Below are positions 24,906 through 34,397 of a stretch of 64,000 nucleotides of DNA, piece by piece. Origin of the DNA: Treponema medium (GTDB lineage: Bacteria > Spirochaetota > Spirochaetia > Treponematales > Treponemataceae); contig NZ_CP031393.1 of NCBI RefSeq assembly GCF_017161265.1, positions 2,604,001-2,668,000 on the forward strand, in the 5' to 3' direction. Both the position numbers and the translations under genes were made by a program. The notes beneath the pieces were generated by a model that saw nothing but the letters and a program-made list of their open reading frames with translations, made no database searches and was not told the DNA's origin. Positions within the stretch are counted from its first letter, which is position 1; the number at the start of each line of letters is the position of its first letter.

Positions 24906-26450
24906 ATGAGCTTTCCACGAAAATTGCCGATCGGCGTACAGAGTTTTGAAAAGCTCCGCCGAGATGAATATCTCTATATTGATAAAACTCCATTTATTTG
25001 AAAGTTTGTGCAAACTTCCAATCCTTATTTTCTCAGTCGTCCGCGGCGGTTTGGCAAGAGTTTGTTCCTTTCGACTTTGGCGGCATACTTCCTCGGACAA
25101 AAAGAGCTGTTCACAGGTCTCTATCTTGAAAAAGCTGAAGAAGAACAAGCAGTATTGGAAAATAGAGCTGCATGGCAGGAATATCCTGTGCTATATCTTG
25201 ACTTTAATATCGGAAAATATACAGATAGCGGTGCCTTAAATGATCGGCTACATGTTATGTTATCTGAAGCAGAGTCTTTATATGGTATTTCGACATCGAA
25301 AGAAGCTCAACCGTTTTTTGCTTCACGCTTTGAACGGCTGATAAAGGCTGCCTATCAACAGACCGGCAAGCAAGTAGTGATTCTGGTAGATGAGTATGAT
25401 AAACCGCTCCTGCAAACGATGGACGTAAATGAAGCCTTGAACGAAAACTACCGCAATACCCCCAAAGCATTTTACTCCGTCATTAAAACCTGCGATGAAT
25501 ATATCCGTTTTGCCTTTTTAACCGGCGTTACCAAGTTCAGCAAAATCAGTATTTTTAGCGATCTGAATAATCTGAAAGACATCAGCTTACATGAAACGTA
25601 TGCCGGTATCTGCGGAATCACCCAAAAAGAATTGGAAGCAAATTTTCAACCTGAAATACAAGTGCTTGCCGATAGTCAAGACTTAACCTATCAGGAAACA
25701 TTGACCACCTTACAGCAATGGTACGACGGCTACTGTTTTGTACCTGCAGGGGAAGGCATGTATAATCCTTTTAGCCTTCTCAATGCGTTTGCAAAGGAAA
25801 GATTCGGAAGTTACTGGTTTGAAACGGGAACCCCGACTTTTTTAGTCAATTACCTCAAAGATGCCCACTATTTTATCCCTGACTTGGATGGACAGGTCGT
25901 ACTCACTGAATCGGAGTTGCAAACATACCGAGCCATTGCACAAGAGCCGTTCCCCATTTTATTCCAGTCGGGCTATTTAACCATTAAAGAAGCAGGGCTC
26001 TATCGATTGGGCTTTCCGAATGATGAAGTGCGGTACGGCTTTTTTGAAAATCTGCTGTCTGCGTATTCCGATGTGCCGTTCGGTCAAACAGGTGTATGGG
26101 TAGGACGTTTTGTACAGGATATCCGCAAGGGGAAGGTCGATGCCTTTATGGAACGGATGCAGTCGCTTATCGCCGGTATCTCATACAACAACTTTAGCAG
26201 CAAAGAACTGAAATTGCGGGAGCAAAACTACCAGACTGCGGTGTATCTGATTTTTAAACTGATGGGGCAGTTTGTGCAGACGGAAGTGCATTGCTATAGC
26301 AGAACCGCCAAGGATGTCATCGTTAAAGAATGTACGTCCTGTACATTCTTTAACTTCGAGTTTGCACTGCAAACTCGATTCTGCTGTGAACCACTGACCT
26401 CCTGTCAGAGCAGTGAGTTTGCAGCATGCAAACTCACGTCCAAGCATTGA
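24906..26450 (+). pseudogene. AAA-ATPase / PD-(D/E)XK-type gene (DUF1703 family), nonsense codon and replaced 3' end
   Basis: From ATG 24906: SFPRKLPIGVQSFEKLRRDE, YLYIDKTPFI, then TGA (24999-25001), then a long frame with the P-loop-like FLSRPRRFGKSLFLSTLAAYF, Walker B VVILVDEYDKPLLQ and FAFLTGVTKFSKISIFSDLNNL, the signature of this large bacterial family. The C-terminal nuclease part stops at VYLIFKLMGQFVQTEVHCYS..AKDVIV, where repeat copy F (26322-26471) begins, so the expected FEFK-type catalytic core is gone. GTG 25008 could start a shortened product. Probably inactive. Confidence 0.8.
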
Positions 26451-26471
26451 CAAGGATGTCAATGCTTGGAC
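26322..26471. repeat. GGA-loop modular repeat, copy F (two-sided)
   Basis: Five hairpins back to back: GTTAAAGAATGTAC/GTACATTCTTTAAC around TCCT (26322-26354, minus-strand module 3), TCGAGTTTGC/GCAAACTCGA (26356-26378), central CTGAC-CTCCT-GTCAG (26394-26408), GTGAGTTTGC/GCAAACTCAC (26413-26437), and a 14-bp stem around AAGGAT (26438-26471). A module 2-3 pair points outward on each side of a shared module 1. It replaces the end of the ATPase gene. 26472-26674 holds no gene I can support. Confidence 0.82.
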
Positions 26472-26674
26472 ACAGCGGCACAGGATAGAAGCGGTATCCT
26501 TTTTATTGCGAGTATGGTGCAGCAGCAGCCTTCGACGTGAGGAGAAGCGCTGCGGGATTTTTGCAGAAGCAAGAAAAAGATACAAGCGGATAGCCCGGTT
26601 TTTGCGTAAGCAAAAAGCCGCCCAAATATTGACATAATGACGTAAAAAATTGAAACTAGTACATCTAAATAGAT

Positions 26675-26824
26675 GGGCATCTCTAAAAACTCGGTCAGCT
26701 TTTAGAGATGCCCGACGAGTTTTACTTTAAGTCTTTATATTGTAATAACTTAAAGTAAAACATCGCAAATAAATGTAAGGAAAACCTCTAAAAACTGAAG
26801 TTTTTAGAGGTTCTCATATTTGCG
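26675..26824 (+). repeat. structured dispersed repeat, family 3 copy a
   Basis: Hairpin GGGCATCTCTAAAA...TTTTAGAGATGCCC (26675-26713), linker CGACGA, 14-bp perfect stem GTTTTACTTTAAGT/ACTTAAAGTAAAAC (26719-26761), linker CATCGCA, and hairpin AACCTCTAAAAACTGAAG...GGTT (26783-26812) inside CGCAAATA/TATTTGCG. The reverse complement of 44523-44666 has the same linkers and order but different stem sequences. A further partial CTAAAG hairpin follows at ~26835-26873, just before ileS. Confidence 0.75.
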
Positions 26825-26906
26825 TTTTAGTGAAAGAGGGGCATTTCTAAAGATTAAAGTTTTAGGGGTTCCAGATAACGCCTTTTATAGACAAGGAGTA
26901 TGAGGT

Positions 26907-29900
26907 ATGTATACACCGGTTGATCCTAAGGTGGATTTTCCGAAACAGGAAGAAGCGGTTTTGCGCTTTTGGGAAGACCACGATGTTTTTAAGAAGTCTG
27001 TTGCACAGCGTGAGGGGGCTGATGAGTACGTGTTTTTTGACGGCCCGCCCTTTGCAACGGGGCTGCCGCATTTTGGGCATTTTGTGCCGAGTACGATTAA
27101 GGATATTATTCCGCGTTATCAGACGATGAAGGGGAAGAAGGTTGAGCGGCGGTTTGGATGGGACTGTCATGGGCTGCCGGTAGAAAACTTGATCGAAAAA
27201 GAGCTGGGGCTGAACTCGAAGACCGACATTGAAAAGTACGGTATTGCCAAGTTTAATGAGGCGTGCCGGGCGAGTGTGCTGCGCTATGTGAAGGAGTGGC
27301 GGCATACGATTAATCGGCTGGGACGCTGGGTTGATTTTGATAACGATTATAAGACGATGGAACCGGCGTATATGGAGTCGATTTGGTGGGTGATGAAGCA
27401 GCTGTGGGAGAAGGGGCTGTTGTATGAGGGGCATTATATTTTGCCGTATTGCCCGCGCTGTTCCACGGTACTTTCCAATCATGAGCTGAATCTCGGCGGT
27501 TATAAGGATGTACACGATCCTGCGATTACCATCCGCTTTAAGGCGCGGTATACCGTTGCGGGGACTCCTGCGGCGAAAACTTTTCCGGCTGGAGTTGCTA
27601 AGTCTACCGATTCAGCAGGGGGCACTCATGATGCAGGAGCGCTCCCGCCGAATACCTATCTTTTGGCGTGGACAACCACCCCGTGGACACTGCCGAGCAA
27701 CCTGGGGCTTGCGCTCGGTGCAGATATCGACTATGTGCTGGTAGCTGATGAGGGTGAGCACTATATTCTTGCCGAATCCCGCTTAGCTGCGTATTACCGC
27801 GAACCGGAAAAATGCACCGTTATATGGAAGAAAAAGGGTGCAGAGCTGCAAGGTATCTGCTATGAGCCTCTCTTCCCGTATTTTGCGAATTTGACCGTAA
27901 AAGAGGACGGCAGTTCCGATGATGCAGGACGGGGTGCCTTCCAGACTTTAATCGGCGACTTTGTTTCTACGGAAGACGGTACGGGTATTGTTCATACAGC
28001 GCCGGGCTTCGGTGAAGAGGATAGCACGCTATTTAAGGGAAGCGGAATACCGATGATCTGCCCTGTCGATGCCGAATGTAAGTTTACGGCGGAGGTTCCG
28101 GACTTTCAGGGACGCTTTGTAAAAGATACTGATAAAGATATTATGGAGCGGTTGAAGGTTGAGCGGAAACTGGTGAAACGGGATCAAATCCTGCACGCCT
28201 ATCCGCACTGCTGGCGCTGTTCAAGTCCGCTCATTTATCGTGCCGTCAGCAGCTGGTTTGTTTCGGTGGAAAAGGTAAAGGACGCACTACTGCGGGCGAA
28301 TAGCAAAATCAACTGGCAGCCTGCTCATATCAAAGAGGGACGCTTTGGAAAGTGGCTTGAAGGCGCCCGCGACTGGGCAATCAGCCGGAACCGGTACTGG
28401 GGAAATCCGCTGCCGATCTGGAAGTGTTCCAATCCCGACTGCGGACACTCCCTCTGTGTGGGAAGCCGCGATGAGCTGAAAGAATTGAGCGGTGTTTATC
28501 CCGAAGACTTGCACAAGCACTTTGTTGATAAGATTACCATACCGTGTAAGCAGTGCGGCAAAACGATGTACCGTGTTCCGGAAGTGCTGGACTGCTGGTT
28601 TGAGTCCGGTTCGATGCCGTATGCGCAAGTGCACTATCCCTTCGAGAATAAAAAATACTTTGAAGAGCACTTCCCCGCTCATTTTATTTCCGAAGGGCTG
28701 GATCAAACCCGCGGCTGGTTCTATACGCTGACTGTCTTGGCGGCTGCGCTGTTTGACCGCCCCGCCTTTGAAAACTGTATTGTCAATGGGCTGGTGCTGG
28801 CAACTGACGGGAAAAAGATGTCTAAGTCGCTGCGGAACTATACCGATCCCAATGAGGTTGTCCAGCAGTTCGGGGCGGATGCGCTGCGCTTGTTCCTGAT
28901 GCACTCAAACGTGGTTAAGGCGGAGGATTTGAAATACTCCGATGACGGTGTGCGCGATATTCTGAAAGGTATTTTGATTCCGCTGTGGAACAGCTACAGC
29001 TTCTACGTGACGTATGCGAACATCGACGGTGTTACGCCGCCTGCCCATGCAAAACTCGACGGCACGGATGCGCACATCGCTGCCTTTGTGAAAGAGCTGA
29101 ACAATCCGCTTGACCGCTGGATTCTCTCCGTAACTGAAAAGCTTGTGTTTGATGTAACGGCGGCGTTGGACGATTACGACCTTACGAAGGCAATTGACCC
29201 GATTGTTGCATATATCGATCAGCTGAACAACTGGTATATCCGCCGCTCCCGCCGCCGCTTCTGGAAGAGCGAAAACGACGGCGACAAGGCGCAAGCCTAC
29301 GAGACCTTGTACCGCGCGCTCAAGAAGTTTGCACTGGTCGCGGCTCCGGTTGTACCGTTTATCACCGAATCGATTTGGCAAAACCTGAGAACAGCTGATG
29401 ATCCTCTTTCCGTACACTTGGCGGATTATCCCGTCTATGCGGAAGCGGCGCGGGATACCGAGCTTGAGTTTAAGATGGAGACGGTGCAAAAAGCCGTGTC
29501 GATGGGACGGGCGCTCCGGTATCAGTTCAATTTGAAAATCCGCCAGCCGCTCAAAGCTGTGGAAATTGTTACGAAGAACCAGCAGGAGAAGTCGGTCTTA
29601 CGCGAAATGGAAAGCAGCATTATGGAAGAGCTGAACGTGAAAGAGGTGATTTTCCACGACAAAGAGGATGAGCTGGTTGAGTATTCCGCCAAGGCGAATT
29701 TTAAGGTGCTGGGAAAAGAGCTCGGCGCAAAGATGAAAACCGCAGCGGCTCAAATTGAAAAACTCTCTTCCGCGGAGATTGAAAGCCTCTTTGACGGCGC
29801 AACTTTGAGCATTGATGTTGAGGGGCAAGCGGTTGAGCTGACCTCCGACAAGGTGATCTTGAACCGCATTGAAAAGGCGAACCTCAAGGTGTTGAACGAA

Positions 29901-30233
29901 GGAACACTGACGGTTGCGCTTAACACGCAGGTAACCGAGGAGCTGCTGCTGGAAGGCTATATCCGCGACCTCGTCCGCGCGGTGCAGAACCTCCGGAAGG
30001 AGTCCGGGCTTGAGGTAACCGACCGGATTACGCTGAGCGTTTCCGGCATTGATACGGACGGGAAGCACCTCTTGCAAAAAGCGTTCGAGGCAAACAAGGA
30101 CTACCTGATGAATGAGACCTTGGCTGTCGAGGCGGCCTTTGGGGCCGAGCTGCCTGCAGGAAAGACTGCCGCCGAGCTTGACATGGGCGATGGGCTATGC
30201 TGGCACATCGCGCTGGAGAAGGCGGAGGTGTAG
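26907..30233 (+). CDS. ileS: isoleucyl-tRNA synthetase
   Basis: 1108 residues, the long IleRS form. Class I signatures: PFATGLPHFGHFVPSTIKDI (HIGH-type) and GKKMSKSLRNYTDPNEV (KMSKS). The editing domain has TTPWTLPSNLGLALG and GTGIVHTAPGFGEED. C-terminal anticodon-binding region NWYIRRSRRRFWKSENDGDK and a YIRDLVRAVQNLRKESGLEV block with DUF5915-like end, as in eukaryote-type bacterial IleRS, the type linked to mupirocin resistance in some bacteria. Charges tRNA-Ile. ATG follows AAGGAGTATGAGGT. Confidence 0.97.
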   Translation: MYTPVDPKVDFPKQEEAVLRFWEDHDVFKKSVAQREGADEYVFFDGPPFATGLPHFGHFVPSTIKDIIPRYQTMKGKKVERRFGWDCHGLPVENLIEKELGLNSKTDIEKYGIAKFNEACRASVLRYVKEWRHTINRLGRWVDFDNDYKTMEPAYMESIWWVMKQLWEKGLLYEGHYILPYCPRCSTVLSNHELNLGGYKDVHDPAITIRFKARYTVAGTPAAKTFPAGVAKSTDSAGGTHDAGALPPNTYLLAWTTTPWTLPSNLGLALGADIDYVLVADEGEHYILAESRLAAYYREPEKCTVIWKKKGAELQGICYEPLFPYFANLTVKEDGSSDDAGRGAFQTLIGDFVSTEDGTGIVHTAPGFGEEDSTLFKGSGIPMICPVDAECKFTAEVPDFQGRFVKDTDKDIMERLKVERKLVKRDQILHAYPHCWRCSSPLIYRAVSSWFVSVEKVKDALLRANSKINWQPAHIKEGRFGKWLEGARDWAISRNRYWGNPLPIWKCSNPDCGHSLCVGSRDELKELSGVYPEDLHKHFVDKITIPCKQCGKTMYRVPEVLDCWFESGSMPYAQVHYPFENKKYFEEHFPAHFISEGLDQTRGWFYTLTVLAAALFDRPAFENCIVNGLVLATDGKKMSKSLRNYTDPNEVVQQFGADALRLFLMHSNVVKAEDLKYSDDGVRDILKGILIPLWNSYSFYVTYANIDGVTPPAHAKLDGTDAHIAAFVKELNNPLDRWILSVTEKLVFDVTAALDDYDLTKAIDPIVAYIDQLNNWYIRRSRRRFWKSENDGDKAQAYETLYRALKKFALVAAPVVPFITESIWQNLRTADDPLSVHLADYPVYAEAARDTELEFKMETVQKAVSMGRALRYQFNLKIRQPLKAVEIVTKNQQEKSVLREMESSIMEELNVKEVIFHDKEDELVEYSAKANFKVLGKELGAKMKTAAAQIEKLSSAEIESLFDGATLSIDVEGQAVELTSDKVILNRIEKANLKVLNEGTLTVALNTQVTEELLLEGYIRDLVRAVQNLRKESGLEVTDRITLSVSGIDTDGKHLLQKAFEANKDYLMNETLAVEAAFGAELPAGKTAAELDMGDGLCWHIALEKAEV

Positions 30234-30260
30234 GAGAATAAGTTTTAAGTTTTAAGAAAT

Positions 30261-30300
30261 GGGCGCATCCGGTATAGTAAGGAGGGTGCGCCTGTTGTTT
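30261..30300 (+). terminator. probable terminator after ileS
   Basis: GGGCGCATCC (30261-30270) pairs with GGAGGGTGCGCCT (30281-30293), then GTTGTTT. Confidence 0.55.
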
Positions 30301-30332
30301 GGGGAAGGGTTTAGATTAAAGGATGAATAAGT

Positions 30333-31673
30333 TTGACTAAAGAGGATATTTTCCGTGATTTTCTTGAAAAATGTGGGGAATGCGATGAAACACTGATAGA
30401 TTTCTTTGAACGATTCCTATTTGTCATTATCAAAGAACATGTTATAGAGGAAATCCGACTTAAAAAGAGAAAAATACCGTTTCCCTTTAATATTTTACAT
30501 ATTTTTAAAAATCATACAAATGAAGTAAAAAATTCTACTTTATTGAAAGAAATACTTAATACAGAAATCAATGGTACCTGTTTAAGAGTAGATTTTATTC
30601 AATATTTAAATACGCTATTCAATTGGACTCTGGATATACAAGCAATTCAACCGGTGGAGATAGAAAAATATTGTGATAACTCCGGTCGTATTGACCTATT
30701 TATTGAAGGAAAGAATTTCACTTTAATTATTGAAAATAAAATTGACGCAGGGGATCAACCGCAGCAATTAAAACGGTATATTGACTCCGTCCGTGACGAA
30801 TATGCAAAAGATACCTATGTGATATACCTTACTCGATGGGGATATACCCCATCTGAAAATAGCTTACCGGTACCGCTGCGTAATGAACTTGGTAAAAAAT
30901 TCAGGCTATTAAAACACGGCAATATAGGTCAGTGGATTGAGCTGTTGTTGGAAAAAGATGAATATGCTTGTATAAAAACAAATCAAGCATATAAATATCT
31001 TTATTCGGGACTTCTTCAGTTTATGCATACCGAATTACTGCTTAGCAATATGACACAGGAGGATAATGTGACAAAAGAGGTTATCAAAAGTATTTTACAA
31101 AAATATTTTTCTGAAAATGGAAAAACAACTTTATCAGATCTCGAAGAATATAAAAGTATATTTTGCAATGCAGAGGCTGTTATTGCCGAGATGATCAAAG
31201 AAGAACAATGCAATAATTTTCTTAAAGATAACAACGTAGAAAAATACTTCAGCTTTGCAGATAAGATAGTCAAGATTGTTATAGAAGAATGTGATAAAAA
31301 GAACATAATTTATGCTCGTCCTGTAAAAACCTTTCAACAATTCAAAGATGAATTATTGCAGAATTTTGATACAGAGTACTACGCTCATCTATTGGAGATT
31401 ACAGTAAATGAAAATATTCCTCCAATTATTGTTGAAATCGGATATGGATACAAAGAATTCTATGGAACATATTTTGGTGTTTGGGATGATACAAAGAATC
31501 CAATTTTAGCAGGCATTTTAGAGAAAAAAATTAAAGCGATTTTTAAAGACATTTCATATTACCAATATACTGATGATAAATGGCAATTCTTATATACATT
31601 TGAACCAGGAGAAAAAATCTCTGAACAACAAATTGCAGACGATATTATGAAGCTATGTGAACTCTGCAAATGA
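30333..31673 (+). CDS. PD-(D/E)XK superfamily nuclease
   Basis: 446 residues, TTG start with AAAGGA upstream (the nearer ATG runs into a stop). The nuclease core is near residues 115-150: CDNSGRIDLFIEGKNFTLIIENKIDAGDQPQQLKRY, giving the D...ExK pattern plus the QxxQ-type helix of PDDEXK_4-like proteins. YVIYLTRWGYTPS follows. The C-terminal half is helical and not recognised. A lone accessory gene, more AT-rich than ileS. It may serve in DNA defence or repair; nothing beside it tells. Confidence 0.75.
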   Translation: MTKEDIFRDFLEKCGECDETLIDFFERFLFVIIKEHVIEEIRLKKRKIPFPFNILHIFKNHTNEVKNSTLLKEILNTEINGTCLRVDFIQYLNTLFNWTLDIQAIQPVEIEKYCDNSGRIDLFIEGKNFTLIIENKIDAGDQPQQLKRYIDSVRDEYAKDTYVIYLTRWGYTPSENSLPVPLRNELGKKFRLLKHGNIGQWIELLLEKDEYACIKTNQAYKYLYSGLLQFMHTELLLSNMTQEDNVTKEVIKSILQKYFSENGKTTLSDLEEYKSIFCNAEAVIAEMIKEEQCNNFLKDNNVEKYFSFADKIVKIVIEECDKKNIIYARPVKTFQQFKDELLQNFDTEYYAHLLEITVNENIPPIIVEIGYGYKEFYGTYFGVWDDTKNPILAGILEKKIKAIFKDISYYQYTDDKWQFLYTFEPGEKISEQQIADDIMKLCELCK

Positions 31674-31727
31674 TATTTTCAAAAGAATGAGATAATGTAT
31701 AATCGGAGTGTTGATTAGGAAAAAAGC

Positions 31728-31768
31728 AAAAAGAGACTGCTGAAATAATATCCGCAGTCTCTTTTTTT
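31728..31768. terminator. bidirectional terminator
   Basis: AAAAAGAGACTGC (31728-31740) and GCAGTCTCTTTTTTT (31754-31768): a strong stem with A and T runs on both sides, ending the nuclease gene and the convergent XRE gene. Confidence 0.88.
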
Positions 31769-31774
31769 GTGATG

Positions 31775-32059
31775 TTATACATTTTTAGGCGGTTCCTGCG
31801 TATCGCTTTTTTCTAATTTTTTTTCAACACGGCTCATAAAATAAGTCAGCGATACATCGAATGCTTTTGCAATATTGTTAATAATGGTGAGAGACGGTAG
31901 TTTTATGCCTTTTTCAATTTCAGAAATATATACTTGATGCGAATCAATAGCATCTGCCAATTTTTCTTGAGATAAATGCTTTTCTTTCCGCAGTTCCCGT
32001 ATGGTATCCCCCACTTCTTTATTCACATAATGAGTATAAATTTTTATAAGCAAAAACAT
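31775..32059 (-). CDS. XRE-family transcriptional regulator
   Basis: 94 residues. Helix-turn-helix IRELRKEKHLSQEKLADAID and SHQVYISEIEKGIKLPSLTI, then NNIAKAFDVSLTYFM, the standard XRE fold (~residues 18-72). The last ~20 residues are charged. Start uncertain: ATG 32059 lies inside the inverted repeat at 32043-32079, and a GTG 33 nt inside is possible. Divergent from the glycine-zipper gene, which it may control. Confidence 0.85.
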   Translation of the reverse strand: MFLLIKIYTHYVNKEVGDTIRELRKEKHLSQEKLADAIDSHQVYISEIEKGIKLPSLTIINNIAKAFDVSLTYFMSRVEKKLEKSDTQEPPKNV

Positions 32060-32079
32060 TACAAGCTATTGCTTATAAA
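32043..32079. promoter_or_regulatory. inverted repeat between XRE and the glycine-zipper gene (probable operator)
   Basis: TTTATAAGCAA (32043-32053) and TTGCTTATAAA (32069-32079) are perfect 11-bp arms. TTGCTT (32069-32074) and TATAGT (32093-32098), 18 nt apart, form a likely promoter for the gene at 32150. A repressor bound here would cover that -35 box and the XRE start. Confidence 0.6.
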
Positions 32080-32149
32080 TTGAAATATATGCTATAGTTT
32101 ATAAGAAAGATTAGATTATGTATGAGGAAAATACTAAAGGGGGAAAATT

Positions 32150-32524
32150 ATGGCGGCAGTAGTTCATAATGAGAAAGAATTAGGAGAGGCATTGAAAAAT
32201 GATGCTATCGAAATTGAAATTGCAGATGAAAATTTGACTGGTCATGTCATAAGAATAAAAATAACCGGTGCTATTGCATGGGTCGTCGCGATTGGTGCTA
32301 TTGCAGTTGCTGTTATCGCAATTTTAGCAGCTCCTGTTACAGGAGGAACTTCTGCCGTAGCAAGTGCAGTCGCAGCGCCGGCAGCAGCGGCCGTATTAGG
32401 TGTTGGTACCACAACAAGTGCTATAGGAATTGCAGTCGCCGCTGGTGGTGTCAGTGCTTTGAATAAATTACGTGAATACAAAATTGAAAAACGCAATGGT
32501 ACAACTTATTTAGTAAAGCAGTAA
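32150..32524 (+). CDS. small membrane protein with glycine-zipper segments
   Basis: 124 residues, ATG after AAAGGGGG. Charged N-terminus (EKELGEALKNDAIEIEIADE), helix AWVVAIGAIAVAVIAILAAPV, a Gly/Ala/Ser-rich segment TSAVASAVAAPAAAAVLGVG, a third IGIAVAAGGVSAL, and a basic tail EYKIEKRNGTTYLVKQ. The Gly/Ala spacing resembles glycine zippers of pore-forming or bacteriocin-like peptides, but no family is clear. Likely repressed by the divergent XRE protein. 32525-32774 holds nothing I can support. Confidence 0.65.
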   Translation: MAAVVHNEKELGEALKNDAIEIEIADENLTGHVIRIKITGAIAWVVAIGAIAVAVIAILAAPVTGGTSAVASAVAAPAAAAVLGVGTTTSAIGIAVAAGGVSALNKLREYKIEKRNGTTYLVKQ

Positions 32525-32774
32525 AATTTGTAGATACAATGATCTATTAGAAAGTAATATCAATGTATTGATAAGGCTCATATATATGATGTATATAGGA
32601 TTTCTATACCAAGTTTCTTTTCTATAATTAAATGGCAAAAAGCCGTATAGAAAATTATGCAAATGGCTGAGAATAAGATACTTTAGAGGAAGATTTATCT
32701 TCGGTAACAAAGATTCAGTCAGTTTCATTAAGTATTGAATTAAAGAAAGCTTTGAAAAAAGGAAGTAAGACAAT

Positions 32775-32990
32775 ATGATTTCACCTAACGCCCCTCTTTT
32801 TACGGAATTATATGCAGCATTTAAATGTACTGCTTGCGGTTGTGTTTGCGAGTATTGGGATGGAGCTTCATTCAAAGAAAAATTAGGACTTTCGTTTCGT
32901 ACCTGTCCGGACTGCGGCGGAAAACTAAAATATACAAAAAAAAGCGCTTACCCGTCAGATAGTAGGGATAGGATTCTTCGGCAATATTGA
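32775..32990 (+). CDS. small zinc-ribbon protein
   Basis: 71 residues. FKCTACGCVCEYWDGASF and RTCPDCGGKLKY give two CxxC pairs suitable for one zinc. ATG follows GGAAGTAAG. No family name; resembles small ribbon proteins of accessory regions. 32991-33240 shows a short open stretch (DLPVLVSTILSDSDILLQ) that may be a gene remnant. Confidence 0.55.
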   Translation: MISPNAPLFTELYAAFKCTACGCVCEYWDGASFKEKLGLSFRTCPDCGGKLKYTKKSAYPSDSRDRILRQY

Positions 32991-33245
32991 GGAATGCATA
33001 GGTTTCAAAAAACTGAAAATGGGGATATAAAAGATTTACCGGTTCTTGTATCCACCATTTTATCTGATTCGGATATTTTATTACAGGAAACAAGGATTAT
33101 GAAGCGATAAAAATTGATAAGCCATTAATTTTTACACTGACAAAATATAAGATATAAAGATGTTATCGTTTTATTTTTATCAGCTTAGATTGGAAATGAG
33201 CGGTTTTTATGATATTATGTGGAAAGGTCGAAACCATGTTAGATT

Positions 33246-33272
33246 GACGGCTTAAAGAGCCGCTCGTTTTTT
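33246..33272 (+). terminator. probable terminator
   Basis: GACGGCT-TAAAG-AGCCGCTC followed by GTTTTTT. Confidence 0.55.
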
Positions 33273-33314
33273 AATTTAAATATAATATATACAAATAAAT
33301 AAGGTGTATAATAA

Positions 33315-33806
33315 ATGGCAATAACGATGATAGCAACTCTTATGCTGATGGTGTTTTATTTTCTTTTGTTGTATGGAGGAGTGGCTTTTGTTCAAAACAA
33401 GAAGTTTTTTTCTTCAGCCCCCAAAGAGGTTTATGATGCTGTTCCTGATAGAAAAGAAAGATTTCACGGTGCCCATATAATCGGTTGGATTATAATTGCA
33501 ATTGCTTTTCTTATCCTTTTGGGTGCATTTATAGTTGGAGCATGGGACGGAATTCATAATAATTTTCATTTTATTGAGTTCTTCATAAGATTTTTAATTA
33601 TGCTTTACGGGATGGAAACTTTCGATATTGTGTTTTTCGATTGGATTCTTCTCTGTCATTCAAATTTCTTTCCTCATTTTTATCCGGAAGTTAAGGATAT
33701 CGTAGGTCCGCATTTATTTGGATTTAATTGGAAAACACATGTTATGCATTACATTATATATATTCTGATTTGTGTCGCACTAGCGTGGATATGTACTTTG
33801 TTTTAG
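33315..33806 (+). CDS. four-helix integral membrane protein
   Basis: 163 residues. Helices: MIATLMLMVFYFLLLYGGVAF, IIGWIIIAIAFLILLGAFIVG, FFIRFLIMLYGMETFDIVFF and HYIIYILICVALAWICTLF. Conserved-looking charged loops: KEVYDAVPDRKERF and FYPEVKDIVGPH. No recognised family. AT-rich like its surroundings. Confidence 0.7.
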   Translation: MAITMIATLMLMVFYFLLLYGGVAFVQNKKFFSSAPKEVYDAVPDRKERFHGAHIIGWIIIAIAFLILLGAFIVGAWDGIHNNFHFIEFFIRFLIMLYGMETFDIVFFDWILLCHSNFFPHFYPEVKDIVGPHLFGFNWKTHVMHYIIYILICVALAWICTLF

Positions 33807-34112
33807 GAAGCTCATTTGTTATGGAAAAAGAATTAATACTGAATATATTTTGAGGTATTTTGATAGTCATTTATTATTGGTATTTTAAAAATAATAAGAT
33901 TACTTCTATAACGAATGAGCAAAAATTCGAATTTGAGTATCTTTCAAAATTAAAACCGGTCTACCGATAGCATACAAATTAATAATGTAATTTTTAATGT
34001 TTTAGACAAAGATATTAGCGATGCGATATTTTAAATAAATGAATATAGAAAAAATAAAATTAGAAATATTAACATATTAACAAAAGTAAGGGCTATTTTT
34101 GAATTTATTTTT
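33807..34112. other. very AT-rich intergenic stretch with gene remnants
   Basis: Much lower GC than neighbours. A short open stretch (YYWYFKNNKITSITNEQKFE) and stop-rich sequence suggest a decayed small membrane-protein gene. No intact gene seen. Confidence 0.5.
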
Positions 34113-34379
34113 ATGTTTAATGTAGTCCTATCTATATTAGTTATTTTTAGTATTATTTTACCTCTAAATTTATTTGCACAGAAGTTCGTGTGCATTTTAA
34201 ACAATGTTATCACCCTCATTTCGAGTTGGTACTTTGTTCAGTTATTGCACTTTATTGAACAATTAAGTCAAGATAAGTTTGATTTAAACGGTTATCCCAT
34301 GTATAATCAAGAGGGTATTTGTTACAAGCAATCTTTCAGAAAAATACTGATAAAGTCTTTTCCACATCATTCTATATAG
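34113..34379 (+). CDS. possible small exported protein
   Basis: 88 residues. NVVLSILVIFSIILPLNLFA looks like a signal peptide with cleavage before QKFV. The rest is short and AT-rich (FIEQLSQDKFDLNGYPMYNQ). No good ribosome site. It lies 18 nt before the NlpC/P60 gene and could be its partner, or a remnant. Confidence 0.4.
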   Translation: MFNVVLSILVIFSIILPLNLFAQKFVCILNNVITLISSWYFVQLLHFIEQLSQDKFDLNGYPMYNQEGICYKQSFRKILIKSFPHHSI

Positions 34380-34397
34380 GATGGTAACAGAGTAGTT

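Noticed and set aside
24604-25001. In-frame TGA codons as a sign that UGA is read as an amino acid
   Set aside because: UGA ends intact genes here (for example murF, ftsW, ftsQ), and both TGA-bearing genes are in a decayed cluster, one with its 3' end replaced.
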